In this document: piece after piece, positions 1 through 7,021 of the stretch | How positions within the stretch are numbered: the stretch's first letter is position 1 | How the letters are laid out: each line of letters opens with the position of its first letter | Assembly: GCA_045402695.1 (NCBI GenBank) | Contig: JAWPNA010000422.1 | Span: forward strand, 1 to 18,046 | Origin: JAWPNA01 sp045402695 | GTDB lineage: Bacteria > Acidobacteriota > Polarisedimenticolia > JACPZX01 > DASXTC01 | Reading direction: 5' to 3' | DNA length: 18,046 nt | Made by a program: the position numbers and the translations under genes | The notes under the pieces: model-generated | The model's input: only the letters and a program-made list of their open reading frames with translations | Databases searched by the model: none | Told to the model about the DNA's origin: nothing

Positions 1-1596
1 GATGGCCCGCTGCACCTCGTTTTTCGCGATGTCCTCGTACTCCTGCTTGACTACGGCCAGGAGGTCCTTGTACCGCTTTCGCTGCTCCTCGTTATTGATG
101 AGGGTGTGGTGGCGCAGGCCGCTCTCCAGCTCGTTGAGCACCATGAAGGGGTTGATGCACCCCTCTCCGGCGTCCGACACCAGAGCGTTGCTGATCTTGT
201 CCTGGATGTAGCGAGGTGAGATCCCCTCCATGCCTTCCCGCGCCGTTTCCTTGCGCAGCTCCTTGACGTTGTCCTCCGTGAAGCCGGGGAGCGTCTTGCC
301 GTTGTACAGCTTCAGCTTCTGCAGCAGGGTGAGGTCCGCCTTCTTGGGCTCCTCGATGCGGGTCAGCACGGCCCACATGGCCGCCATCTCGAGCGTGTGC
401 GGCGCGATGTGCTTGCCCTTGATCTTCTTCGGGTTGTAGTCCTTCTCGTAGATCTTGATCTCTTCCGACAGCCGCGTGATGTAGGGGATGTCGATCTTCA
501 CCGTCCTGTCCCGCAGCGCCTCCATGAACTCGTTGTTCTGGAGCTTGCGGTACTCCGGTTCGTTGGTGTGGCCTATGATCACCTCGTCGATGTCGGTCTG
601 GGCGAACTTCTTGGGTTTGATCTTGTGCTCCTGGGAGGCGCCCAGCAGGTCGTACAGGAACGCGACGTCCAGCTTCAACACTTCGATGAACTCGATGATC
701 CCGCGGTTGGCGATGTTGAACTCACCGTCGAAGTTGAAGGCGCGCGGGTCGGAGTCGGACCCGAACTCGGCAATCCTGCGGTAGTTGATGTCGCCGGTGA
801 GCTCGGTGGAGTCCTGGTTCTTCTCATCCTTCGGCTGGAAGGTCCCGATCCCGATCCGGTCCTTCTCCGACAAGATGCACCGGAAGACCTTCACGTGGGA
901 GACGATCTTGGTCCAGTCGCCGCGGTATTTGAGGTTCAGGTCTCGGTAGTACTGGCGGCACGCCGGGCACAGATCTCCATCGATCGCGATCTTCTTGTTC
1001 TCGGCCTTTCCCTTGTTGAGAAGCTCGACGACCTTCGGCCTGAGGTCGTCGGGGACCAGGTGCAGCGGCTCCTCGTGCATCGGGCAAGGGACCTCGTCGT
1101 CCGTCTTGCTGGCGCGCCGCCCGGAGTACTCGGAGCCCAACACCCACGCGAACGTGAATGCCGCCCCTTCCTGAGTGCGCGAGTAGGACTCCGTCCCTTT
1201 CTTCAGCAGCCGGACGATCGTGGATTTGGAGCTGCCCACCGGGCCGTGCAGCAACAGAACGCGCTTCTCCGTGCCGTAGCGCTGCGCCGCCGACTTGAAA
1301 GCGTTGACCAGCTTCATGAGGGGGATGTCCAGGCCGTAGATGGCATCCCGGCCGTCCCCATCCACGTCGTCAAAGAAGTTGTAGTGGATGATCCTTTTCT
1401 TGTGATCGTAGTACTCGTACCAGCCTTTCGAGAGGACCATGTCGAAAATGCGCTGGAAGGCGCTGCGCGTGATCTCCGGCTGCCTGCGCACGGTGTCCAG
1501 GTATTCCTCGAATGTCCCCTCCCAGTGCTGGTCCTTGAAGGCTCTCAGGTCCTGCAACTGGCCGACGACGGAGATAATCTCGGATCCTGACGACAT
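1..1596 (-). CDS. prkA: PrkA family serine protein kinase (AAA+ type), 3' end missing
   Basis: The reading frame is open from an ATG at 1596 to the left edge, giving 532 residues without a stop; family members are about 640-690 residues, so the C-terminal part lies outside the window. PrkA (YeaG in E. coli) is a cytosolic AAA+-like serine kinase linked to stress, starvation and sporulation responses. Visible signatures are the P-loop GPVGSSKST at residues 118-126, a downstream cysteine/histidine segment (CPMHEEPLHLVP) followed by DLCPAC, and the conserved stretch with VIIGHTNEPEY, all typical of the family. The start is set by AGGAGGG at 1603-1609, seven bases before the ATG. An in-frame ATG at 1653 would add 19 residues but has no comparable ribosome site. 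The gene lies downstream of the ECF sigma/anti-sigma pair on the same strand but has its own promoter. Partner genes often found next to prkA (yeaH, spoVR) would lie off the window. Confidence 0.95.
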   Translation of the reverse strand, partial: MSSGSEIISVVGQLQDLRAFKDQHWEGTFEEYLDTVRRQPEITRSAFQRIFDMVLSKGWYEYYDHKKRIIHYNFFDDVDGDGRDAIYGLDIPLMKLVNAFKSAAQRYGTEKRVLLLHGPVGSSKSTIVRLLKKGTESYSRTQEGAAFTFAWVLGSEYSGRRASKTDDEVPCPMHEEPLHLVPDDLRPKVVELLNKGKAENKKIAIDGDLCPACRQYYRDLNLKYRGDWTKIVSHVKVFRCILSEKDRIGIGTFQPKDEKNQDSTELTGDINYRRIAEFGSDSDPRAFNFDGEFNIANRGIIEFIEVLKLDVAFLYDLLGASQEHKIKPKKFAQTDIDEVIIGHTNEPEYRKLQNNEFMEALRDRTVKIDIPYITRLSEEIKIYEKDYNPKKIKGKHIAPHTLEMAAMWAVLTRIEEPKKADLTLLQKLKLYNGKTLPGFTEDNVKELRKETAREGMEGISPRYIQDKISNALVSDAGEGCINPFMVLNELESGLRHHTLINNEEQRKRYKDLLAVVKQEYEDIAKNEVQRAI

Positions 1597-1696
1597 AGCC
1601 GACCCTCCTGCGGTGCGCGTGGCCCATTCTGAGGCCTGAGCACGATAAGTCATGTTGAATCAATGCTTCCCGACACTCGGCGAATAGTTGCCGAGG

Positions 1697-1725
1697 AATA
1701 TACGCCACGCCCCAGGGGTTGTCAA
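1697..1725 (-). promoter_or_regulatory. Sigma-70-type promoter of prkA
   Basis: Read on the minus strand, TTGACA (1725-1720, 6/6 match) is followed by a 17-base spacer and TATATT (1702-1697, 5/6 match). Transcription would start near 1690 and leave a leader of roughly 95 bases before the prkA ATG. This is the best promoter in the window and shows that prkA need not depend on read-through from the anti-sigma gene, which ends at 1772. Confidence 0.75.
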
Positions 1726-1771
1726 AGTTACGATCTTGGGGGATGTCGGGCCGTGGAGTCCAGGTGATCTG

Positions 1772-2383
1772 TCAGGAAGTGCGCGAGCGTGAGCCGGCAT
1801 GAAGCAGCCAGAACGTCGTGGCAGCCACCGGGATCGCGAGTGCCAACGCCAGGAACAGGGCGGTGGCGAGGATCTGGATGGTGATGCCGAGGTCAGGTCC
1901 GGCCGCCGCCACTTCGGAGCCGGGGCTGCCGTGAAGGAGGCGCAGGGCGACCGGCACGGCTCCCCCGAGCATCTCGCGCATCCCGTCTGCGTCCGTTGCC
2001 CTGGAAACGATTCCCGTGAAAGGGGCCAGCCGGTGGCCCAGGGATGTCAGGAGCGGTCCTCCTGGCCCGGCCATGGTCGCTAAGCCGGCTCCGAGGATTA
2101 GCGCAAGGCCGCTCCACTTGCTGGCCTGCACCACCGCGGATTCGTTCCACAGACTTTCTCTCATCTCTCGCAGGCGATCCATGACCAGGGGAGCCAGGTC
2201 CTTTCCGGGCTCCCGCTGCGGGAGAGTGTCGACGGCGTGCATCAGGCGGGCCAGACGCTGGGTGCGCGAGCTGCAGGTCCCGCAGTCCTCCAGGTGGCGG
2301 CGGGTCTCCAGGGTTTCGAGCGGCTCGGTCTCCTTCTCGAGCAGAAGTGAGAGGATCGGCCGGACCTCCGCGCAGCTCATCAT
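1772..2383 (-). CDS. Membrane anti-sigma factor with putative zinc-finger (ZAS-like) domain
   Basis: This 203-residue protein most likely binds and holds the sigma factor encoded just upstream. The N-terminal cytoplasmic part has Cys4 and the H30-x3-C34-x2-C37 pattern of zinc-binding anti-sigma domains (zf-HC2/ZAS group). Two hydrophobic stretches follow, about residues 90-108 and 168-192, so the protein is probably anchored in the inner membrane with a loop of about 60 residues between them. Its ATG overlaps the sigma stop codon (ATGA at 2380-2383), the classical arrangement for coupled synthesis of a sigma/anti-sigma pair; a second ATG immediately follows and could also serve as start. The signal it senses cannot be read from the sequence. 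Confidence 0.82.
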   Translation of the reverse strand: MMSCAEVRPILSLLLEKETEPLETLETRRHLEDCGTCSSRTQRLARLMHAVDTLPQREPGKDLAPLVMDRLREMRESLWNESAVVQASKWSGLALILGAGLATMAGPGGPLLTSLGHRLAPFTGIVSRATDADGMREMLGGAVPVALRLLHGSPGSEVAAAGPDLGITIQILATALFLALALAIPVAATTFWLLHAGSRSRTS

Positions 2384-3000
2384 GCGATCGCTTTCCTTAG
2401 CATCTCGCGGGCGCGGAAGATGCGGTTCTTCACCGTCCCGATGGGCAGGCCCGTGATCTTCGCAATCTCGTCGTAACGCCGCTCGCCATGATGCCGCAAC
2501 AGAAGGACCTGCCGGTAGTCGCTCGGCAGGGCCGCAAGAGCGTCCTCGAGGTGATCCTGGGTTTCACGGGCCTGCAAGAACTCGTCCGGCCCCGGTCCGG
2601 CGCCTGCCACCTCGCGGACACTGCCAGGATCGTCCGAGGCGGGAGCATCGAGGGAGACCGTCATTCCCGGACGCCTCTTTCGGATATGATCGATTGCCGC
2701 GTTGGACGCGATGCGGTACATCCAGGTCGTGAACCTGAATCGAGGATCAAACCTCTCCAGGGAGCAGAAGACCTTCAGAAAGACCTCCTGTGTCAAGTCG
2801 AGGGCCTCCTCGGTGTCGTGCAGCATCCTTGTGAGGAAATTGTAAACGGCCCCCTGGTGCCGGCGGACGAGCAACTCGAAGTCGGCGCCCTTCCCGGAGA
2901 CGATTGCGGCGACCACCTGCTCGTCGGTCCGCCGCAGATCAACAACTGGAACAACCGTAACCTGCCCATGCCTGACAGCACGCCGCTGTATCGCAGCCAT
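2380..3000 (-). CDS. ECF-type RNA polymerase sigma factor (RpoE-like)
   Basis: A 206-residue extracytoplasmic-function sigma factor that redirects RNA polymerase to a stress regulon. Region 2 spans about residues 40-110 and includes the core-binding stretch DLTQEVFLKVF and the -10-recognition helix around TTWMYRIASNAAID. A variable linker (112-145) is followed by region 4 at about 150-203, with the helix-turn-helix YDEIAKITGLPIGTVKNRIF. The ATG at 3000 is chosen because GGGAGG lies six bases upstream; an in-frame ATG at 3069 would add 23 residues that do not look like sigma sequence. The following anti-sigma gene overlaps by four bases. Which ECF group it belongs to, and whether it regulates itself, cannot be settled by eye. 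Confidence 0.93.
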   Translation of the reverse strand: MAAIQRRAVRHGQVTVVPVVDLRRTDEQVVAAIVSGKGADFELLVRRHQGAVYNFLTRMLHDTEEALDLTQEVFLKVFCSLERFDPRFRFTTWMYRIASNAAIDHIRKRRPGMTVSLDAPASDDPGSVREVAGAGPGPDEFLQARETQDHLEDALAALPSDYRQVLLLRHHGERRYDEIAKITGLPIGTVKNRIFRAREMLRKAIA

Positions 3001-3208
3001 TGCGTTCCTCCCGGCCTCCTGGACTGAGGGCCCCCATGGATTGAGGGCTGTGCCGCAGGCTATGGACACTCGACTCCCTGTAAACGTTGGCGTGCGTGAG
3101 TGGGTTTCCAGACCATGCCGTTTATTCTCGCGGACGGGATCGATTTGGGGCGATCAGGCTCCGAGCCCCGGCTCGGACGTACGGGGTGGAGAGGGACCCG
3201 GAAATCCT

Positions 3209-3237
3209 TTGATCGGCGGGGGAAGCGCCCATATAAT
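3209..3237 (+). promoter_or_regulatory. Sigma-70-type promoter of the GGDEF-PilZ gene
   Basis: TTGATC at 3209-3214 (4/6) and a perfect TATAAT at 3232-3237 are separated by 17 bases. The transcript would begin near 3244 and carry a leader of only about 15 bases, which includes the ribosome site GGAG at 3250-3253. The position supports translation from the ATG at 3259 and excludes the upstream in-frame ATGs near 3100. Confidence 0.7.
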
Positions 3238-3258
3238 GCGCGCCAGGATGGAGACCTG

Positions 3259-4458
3259 ATGCCTGCGCTGAAGGGCATGGAAAAACCGAACGAACGACTC
3301 CTGAGGTTGATCGAGGGACCACTGTCCAAAGGGGAGACTCTCCTGAGCCGGCTCGACGCGGCCCACTCGGAGACCGGCGCCCCGGTGCATTCCGAGCTGA
3401 TGAAGCTGCTGACCCACTTGTCGTTTCCAAACGAAATCGCTCGGCAGGTATGGTCCGGCTACGAGATCCACCGAGCGACGCTCGGGCGACGGCTGGGGCG
3501 GGATGTCGGAGCCCGCGTGGCGCTCTTCGATTACCTGCTGAACGTCGATCGACGCCTGAGCAATCCGAAGATCATCGAATTCTCCGACTACGAGCAGACG
3601 GAGAGATCGGCCGTCACCGATCACCTCACGGGCCTATTCAATCGCGCGCACTTCGACGCCTGCCTGAAAAAGGAGATCAACAGGTGCAGGCGCTACGGGC
3701 AGGCCGCTTCGCTCGTGATGCTGGACGTGGACGAGTTCAAGTCGGTCAACGACCGGTGCGGACATCCCACCGGCGACACTGTCTTGAAGGACGTCGGCCG
3801 CCTGCTGAGCCAGCGCGTGCGCGACATCGACATCGCCGCGCGGTACGGGGGCGATGAGTTCGGTATCATCCTGCCGGAGACGCGGCGGGCCAGCGCGTTC
3901 GTCGTCGCAGAAAGGATCCGCTCCGAAATCGAGAGGTTTTTCAAGCGGCGCGGCGGCGCGGCGGGGCGTGACGTGAGGGTCACCGTGAGCGGAGGGATCG
4001 CCTCCTTTCCGGATGATGCGGACTCTCACGAGGAACTGATCCAACGCGCCGATGAAGCGCTCTACCGTGCCAAGGGGACCGGCAGAAACCTCGTGTCGAT
4101 CTTCTACCGTGAGAAACGCAGGGCCGACCGGATCGACGTGGAATCGCGAGGCATCAAAGTGCTGTTCAACAGCGGCGGGTTGCAGGAGCCGGCATTCGGA
4201 CGCCTTCTGAACATCAGCGAGGGGGGCGTCCTCGTGGAGACCATCAAGCCGCTCGAGCTGGGCCAGAGCCTCCAGATGCGTCTCTCGCCGGGAGGAAACG
4301 GGGGCATCAACCTGTCGGGAGAAGTCGTCCGCCTGGAAGTGAAGGGCGCCGCGCGCAGGAAGAAACTGTATGGGGCCGGGGTGAGATTCCGGTTCGGGCG
4401 CCGCAGCCTTCCACAGGACCTGTCCCGCTTCATCCGCCAGGCCGCCGCCGGCGCCTGA
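3259..4458 (+). CDS. Diguanylate cyclase with C-terminal PilZ domain
   Basis: This 399-residue cytosolic protein should make cyclic di-GMP from two GTP and also bind it. Residues 1-115 form an alpha-helical N-terminal region I do not recognise. The GGDEF domain follows (DHLTGLFNR near 121, catalytic GGDEF at 197-201), with a complete product-inhibition site RDID (188-191) exactly five residues before it. From about 285 on there is a PilZ domain with the c-di-GMP-binding RxxxR (R287-R291) and a NISEGG (318-323) that corresponds to the D/N-x-S-x-x-G motif. No membrane segments are visible. The start is fixed by GGAG five bases upstream and by the promoter ending at 3237. It is divergent from the ECF sigma gene. 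Cyclase and effector in one chain suggest a self-responsive regulator, possibly of surface behaviour; the actual output is unknown. Confidence 0.92.
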   Translation: MPALKGMEKPNERLLRLIEGPLSKGETLLSRLDAAHSETGAPVHSELMKLLTHLSFPNEIARQVWSGYEIHRATLGRRLGRDVGARVALFDYLLNVDRRLSNPKIIEFSDYEQTERSAVTDHLTGLFNRAHFDACLKKEINRCRRYGQAASLVMLDVDEFKSVNDRCGHPTGDTVLKDVGRLLSQRVRDIDIAARYGGDEFGIILPETRRASAFVVAERIRSEIERFFKRRGGAAGRDVRVTVSGGIASFPDDADSHEELIQRADEALYRAKGTGRNLVSIFYREKRRADRIDVESRGIKVLFNSGGLQEPAFGRLLNISEGGVLVETIKPLELGQSLQMRLSPGGNGGINLSGEVVRLEVKGAARRKKLYGAGVRFRFGRRSLPQDLSRFIRQAAAGA

Positions 4459-4806
4459 AAGGGCCCGCAGACTGGCGCCCTGCCATTAACAGGGTCATGA
4501 CAAAGCAATTCAGGTCGCGTTGCGAGCGCCGGGGTGCCGGATGCGAGAAGCAGCGACGACAGTGAAGCGAGACATCGGTCCCCTCTGGGAGATGCCACTG
4601 CGACGAAGCGAGAGGCATCGCGCCGCTGCAACCCTGAGGGCAAGCGGGTTGCGGCCGGATACCTGGGCGTTCGTCGTCGGCGATTGCTGGGATCGCCCTC
4701 TTCCTCGCTGGGTTATCGACGATGCCCCGCGGACGCAGAGCCCGGCATGCGTGACCTACGGTGGGTTGGCACCACCCTGTCAAGCCGTACTCTCGGAGAC
4801 ACCGCC
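4459..4806 (+). other. 348-base gap without a recognised gene
   Basis: Between the GGDEF-PilZ stop and the tsaB start no frame gives a convincing protein on either strand. The first part has two small overlapping inverted repeats: AGGGC with GCCCT around 4461-4482, and CCCTG with CAGGG around 4479-4495. Either could end the upstream transcript, but no T-run follows. The middle (4511-4697) is dense in inverted repeats and is listed separately as a possible structured RNA. Near the end, GGTGG at 4760-4764 pairs with CCACC at 4772-4776. A ribosome site for tsaB (GGAG) is at 4795-4798. Confidence 0.7.
4511..4697 (+). ncRNA. Candidate structured RNA or 5' leader element upstream of tsaB
   Basis: Consecutive inverted repeats can be read directly: TCCC/GGGA (4579-4590, four-base loop), GATGCC/GGCATC (4591-4619), a ten-pair stem GCTGCAACCC/GGGTTGCGGC with one G-U pair (4625-4655), and GGCGAT/ATCGCC (4679-4697). 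CAGGT at 4511-4515 could pair with ACCTG at 4661-4665 and close the first three stems into one domain. GCCACTG at 4594-4600 and CCGGATACCTG at 4655-4665 resemble two conserved pieces of cobalamin riboswitches, in the right order, but the conserved GGGAA and AATCC pieces in the 5' half are not visible, so I do not call it a B12 riboswitch. It may be a divergent riboswitch, an independent small RNA, a dispersed palindromic repeat or chance in GC-rich DNA. Confidence 0.33.
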
Positions 4807-5508
4807 ATGCTGGCCCTAGGCATTGACACGTCGACGAAAGTGGGAAGCGTCGGTGTCATCGGAACCGGAAGTGGAGATATCACGGCGGAGCTGAACGTTC
4901 GGTGCAGCCTGACTCACTCCGCGCGCCTCCTGCCGGCCGTGCTCGGCGTGCTCGAACCGCTGGGTCTGGCCCCCGCCGATGTGGATCTGTTCGCAGTGGC
5001 CGCCGGGCCGGGCTCCTTCACCGGCCTGCGGATTGGCATGGCCACGGCGAAAGGGCTGGCCTTCGCCTCCAGCCGGCCCCTGGTCGCCTATTCCACCCTC
5101 GAGACGATGGCGCTGGCGCTCGAGAACACGATGCCCCAGGGAGTGGGGCACGTCATCTGTGTCATGCTGGACGCCGGCAGGGGGGAGGTGTACAGAGGCC
5201 TGTTCCGCTGCGAAGGGGGAACGGCGGCGGCGCTGTTACCCGAGGCGGCCCTGCCGCCGCACGCCGCCGCGGCGGGGATCCCCGAGGGCTGCCTTCTTTG
5301 CGGTGATTGCTTCGACGTCTACCGCGAGGTGCTTGGGCCGCTGCGGGCTTCGGGCATGGCCATCCACGAGACGCCTCCCTTCATCGGGTTGATGCTGGCG
5401 CGACGGGCGCTGGCCGATGCTGCCCTGCGCGGCCTCGATCATCTGCCGCATCCGGTCCCCAATTACCTGCGTCTCTCCGACGCAGAGATGACGACATTCA
5501 CCACCTGA
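4807..5508 (+). CDS. tsaB: tRNA threonylcarbamoyladenosine (t6A) synthesis protein TsaB
   Basis: At 233 residues this is the normal length for TsaB, the non-catalytic ASKHA-fold partner of TsaD that is needed to make t6A at position 37 of ANN-decoding tRNAs. The N-terminus LALGIDTST matches the first phosphate-binding strand, His37 lies in SLTHSARLLP, and the family hallmark GPGSFTGLRIG is at residues 67-77, followed by KGLAFA. VMLDAGRGEVY is also typical. The ATG at 4807 is chosen because it begins the conserved fold and has GGAG at 4795-4798; the frame is open further upstream, but those residues look like non-coding sequence. It is followed four bases later by rimI, a very common pairing. 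TsaD and TsaE are not in the window. Confidence 0.95.
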   Translation: MLALGIDTSTKVGSVGVIGTGSGDITAELNVRCSLTHSARLLPAVLGVLEPLGLAPADVDLFAVAAGPGSFTGLRIGMATAKGLAFASSRPLVAYSTLETMALALENTMPQGVGHVICVMLDAGRGEVYRGLFRCEGGTAAALLPEAALPPHAAAAGIPEGCLLCGDCFDVYREVLGPLRASGMAIHETPPFIGLMLARRALADAALRGLDHLPHPVPNYLRLSDAEMTTFTT

Positions 5509-5512
5509 CGCC

Positions 5513-6013
5513 GTGAACATCGAGAGAGGAGAAGACGCCGGAGCGGCCAGGTGGCTCCTGGACCGAATGCGGGAATCCGATCTGCCCGCCATCATGGAGA
5601 TCGAGCGGGCTTCCTTTCCTTCCCCATGGCCGGCCGGGGCGTTCGTCGAGGAGATCCGCTCGGCCTCCTACTCTTCTTGCATCGTGGCGAGAACCGTCTC
5701 GCAGGGATCGACAGGCATGCCCCTGGCCTACATCTGCTTCTGGATTCTCGGTGACGAGTTGATCATCAACAATCTCGCAGTCCACCCGGACGGGCGGCGG
5801 CAGGGCCTCGCGCGTCGTCTTCTTCGCCACGCGCTCAGTCAGGGGCGAGCGAGCCGATGCAAAGCGGCCCACCTGGAAGTCCGACCGTCGAATCTCGCCG
5901 CAATCCATCTGTACCAGGGCCACGGGTTCAGAGTGGCCGGCCGCCGCCGCGGCTATTACGCGGAGAGCGGAGAAGACGCGCTTCTGATGCGCGCGGACCT
6001 TGAAAGTCCTTGA
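5513..6013 (+). CDS. rimI: Ribosomal protein S18 alanine N-acetyltransferase family protein (GNAT)
   Basis: A 166-residue GNAT acetyltransferase. RimI acetylates the N-terminal alanine of ribosomal protein S18, and its gene commonly sits beside tsaB as here. The acetyl-CoA-binding segment NLAVHPDGRRQGLA (residues 87-100) holds the RxxGxA pattern, followed by LEVRPSNLAAIHLYQGHGF (121-139) with the conserved Glu122, Asn127 and Tyr134, then RRGYY. The N-terminal ESDLPAIMEIE..SFPSPW is also typical. The start is a GTG four bases after the tsaB stop, without a clear ribosome site, suggesting coupling to tsaB; an ATG at 5567 would remove part of the first strand. Substrate specificity beyond S18 cannot be judged from sequence. 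Confidence 0.9.
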   Translation: MNIERGEDAGAARWLLDRMRESDLPAIMEIERASFPSPWPAGAFVEEIRSASYSSCIVARTVSQGSTGMPLAYICFWILGDELIINNLAVHPDGRRQGLARRLLRHALSQGRASRCKAAHLEVRPSNLAAIHLYQGHGFRVAGRRRGYYAESGEDALLMRADLESP

Positions 6014-6029
6014 AAACGGGTGATATGAT
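6000..6029 (+). promoter_or_regulatory. Sigma-70-type promoter within the 3' end of rimI
   Basis: TTGAAA at 6000-6005 (5/6) and TATGAT at 6024-6029 (5/6) are 18 bases apart. The -35 element overlaps the last codons of rimI. Transcription from about 6036 would give the DUF465 gene and the phospholipid genes an RNA independent of tsaB-rimI, with a leader of about 70 bases. Confidence 0.55.
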
Positions 6030-6105
6030 CCTGGCGATGCTGCGCTGTTGTCACCATCCGCAAGTTCCCGTTGGAAGAATTTCGACCGTGACGGAGAGGG
6101 CGATC

Positions 6106-6351
6106 ATGTCCATCTCTCAGGACACTCTTACGGAACGCCTGGTCCGCGAAAACGAGGAGTATCGGCGCCTGCAGGAGAAGCACCAGAGCTTCGAGGAGAG
6201 GCTGAAGAGGCTCAACGCCAGGCACATCCTCAGCGACGAAGAGAAGGTAGAGACCATCACGCTCAAAAAGCACAAGCTGGCCCTGAAGGATCGCATGGCC
6301 GAGATCGTCAGGGAGTTCGCGCGGAACGCGCCCGGCAGAGCCAGCCACTGA
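6106..6351 (+). CDS. Small DUF465 (YdcH-like) protein
   Basis: An 81-residue, highly charged, almost fully helical protein. The pattern HQSFEERLKRLNARH followed by a short turn and ITLKKHKLALKDRMAEI matches the DUF465/YdcH family (HxxLdxxI...LKKxKLxLKDxI), which forms small helical hairpins and has no established biochemical role. The ATG at 6106 is chosen because GGAGAGGG lies at 6092-6099; the same frame is open back to 6010 but the extra residues lack family resemblance. It stands 92 bases after rimI with a promoter in between and 40 bases before psd, so it probably begins the phospholipid transcript. Confidence 0.82.
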   Translation: MSISQDTLTERLVRENEEYRRLQEKHQSFEERLKRLNARHILSDEEKVETITLKKHKLALKDRMAEIVREFARNAPGRASH

Positions 6352-6391
6352 ACACACTTCACGGCCGGGCCTGCGCCGTCGAGGGCTGAGC

Positions 6392-7021
6392 GTGGTCAAA
6401 GAGGTCTGGCCCTATCTGATCGTGGGCCTGCTGGTCACGGCCCTTCTGGCCGCCGCATCGCCGCCTGCGGCCGCTGGCGCCGCGGGGCTGACGGTGGGCG
6501 TTGCCCTGTTCTTTCGCGATCCCCGCCGGGAGGTGAGGCCGGATCCGAGCCTCATCCTCTCGCCGGCGGATGGCAGGGTCGTGAAAATAGCGGCCGATCC
6601 TCCAGGCGCCGCGCCGGGCAGCCGGTGCGTTTCCATTTTCCTCTCCGTCTTCAACGTCCATGTGAATCGATCCCCGGTGGCTGGGCGCGTGGCGAACATC
6701 CGATACACGCCGGGCTCCTTCTTCCCCGCATTCCGCGAGAAGGCCAGCGACCTCAACGAGCAGAATCTAATCGCCATCGACACGGACCGCGGGCCGCTCG
6801 CGGTGAAGCAGATCGCAGGCCTGCTCGCGCGCCGGATCCGCTGCTGGAAGAACACGGGTGATGTCGTGGCACAGGGGGAGAAGATCGGTTTCATCACGTT
6901 TGGCTCACGCGTGGACCTGTACCTTCCCCCGGAGGCCGACGTGAAAGTCGCCGTGGGAGACATCGTCCGGGCCGGCACGACGCTGATTGCGGCCTATTCC
7001 GACCCAGGGAGAGGCGCGTGA
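6392..7021 (+). CDS. psd: Phosphatidylserine decarboxylase, short proenzyme type
   Basis: A 209-residue proenzyme that converts phosphatidylserine to phosphatidylethanolamine at the inner membrane. Two hydrophobic stretches (about 5-23 and 26-41) precede the catalytic domain. The self-processing residues are visible: Asp60 in SPADGRV, His90 in FNVHVNRSP, and the cleavage site Gly171-Ser172 in FGSRVDLY; the serine becomes the pyruvoyl cofactor after cleavage. The length fits the short PSD-A type (about 200-220 residues) rather than the E. coli form of about 320. The start is a GTG with GAGGG a few bases upstream. Its stop overlaps the pssA start by four bases (GTGA), so the enzyme that makes the substrate is encoded immediately after. 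Confidence 0.94.
   Translation: MVKEVWPYLIVGLLVTALLAAASPPAAAGAAGLTVGVALFFRDPRREVRPDPSLILSPADGRVVKIAADPPGAAPGSRCVSIFLSVFNVHVNRSPVAGRVANIRYTPGSFFPAFREKASDLNEQNLIAIDTDRGPLAVKQIAGLLARRIRCWKNTGDVVAQGEKIGFITFGSRVDLYLPPEADVKVAVGDIVRAGTTLIAAYSDPGRGA

Noticed and set aside
397..1590. Long open frame on the plus strand opposite prkA
   Set aside because: The minus-strand frame encodes an unmistakable PrkA protein; the plus-strand translation is Val/Leu/Asp-rich without domain features, as expected for the antisense of a GC-rich gene.
3061..3090. ECF-type autoregulatory promoter (CAACGTTT with GTCC) for the sigma gene
   Set aside because: The match to any defined ECF consensus is weak and the spacing uncertain; without the genome-wide target set it cannot be supported.
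3100..3258. N-terminal extension of the GGDEF-PilZ protein
   Set aside because: The promoter TATAAT (3232-3237) and GGAG just before 3259 place the start downstream; the extra 53 residues look non-coding.
4511..4665. Canonical cobalamin riboswitch
   Set aside because: Only two of the conserved pieces are found; the GGGAA and AATCC boxes are missing, so the name is not justified although the segment is reported as a candidate structured RNA.
4430..4783. Minus-strand frames over the gap before tsaB
   Set aside because: Arg/Pro/Cys-rich translations without a ribosome site or family resemblance; the palindromes explain the base composition better.
4757..4789. T-box-like sequence (GGTTGGCACCACC) before tsaB
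   Set aside because: It lacks the conserved ACCGCG part and any recognisable stem I with specifier loop, and tsaB is not a usual T-box target; a simple hairpin is enough.
4534..4806. 91-residue N-terminal extension of TsaB
   Set aside because: TsaB proteins start at the strand LALGIDTS; the extension is low-complexity, Arg-rich and lies in the inverted-repeat segment.
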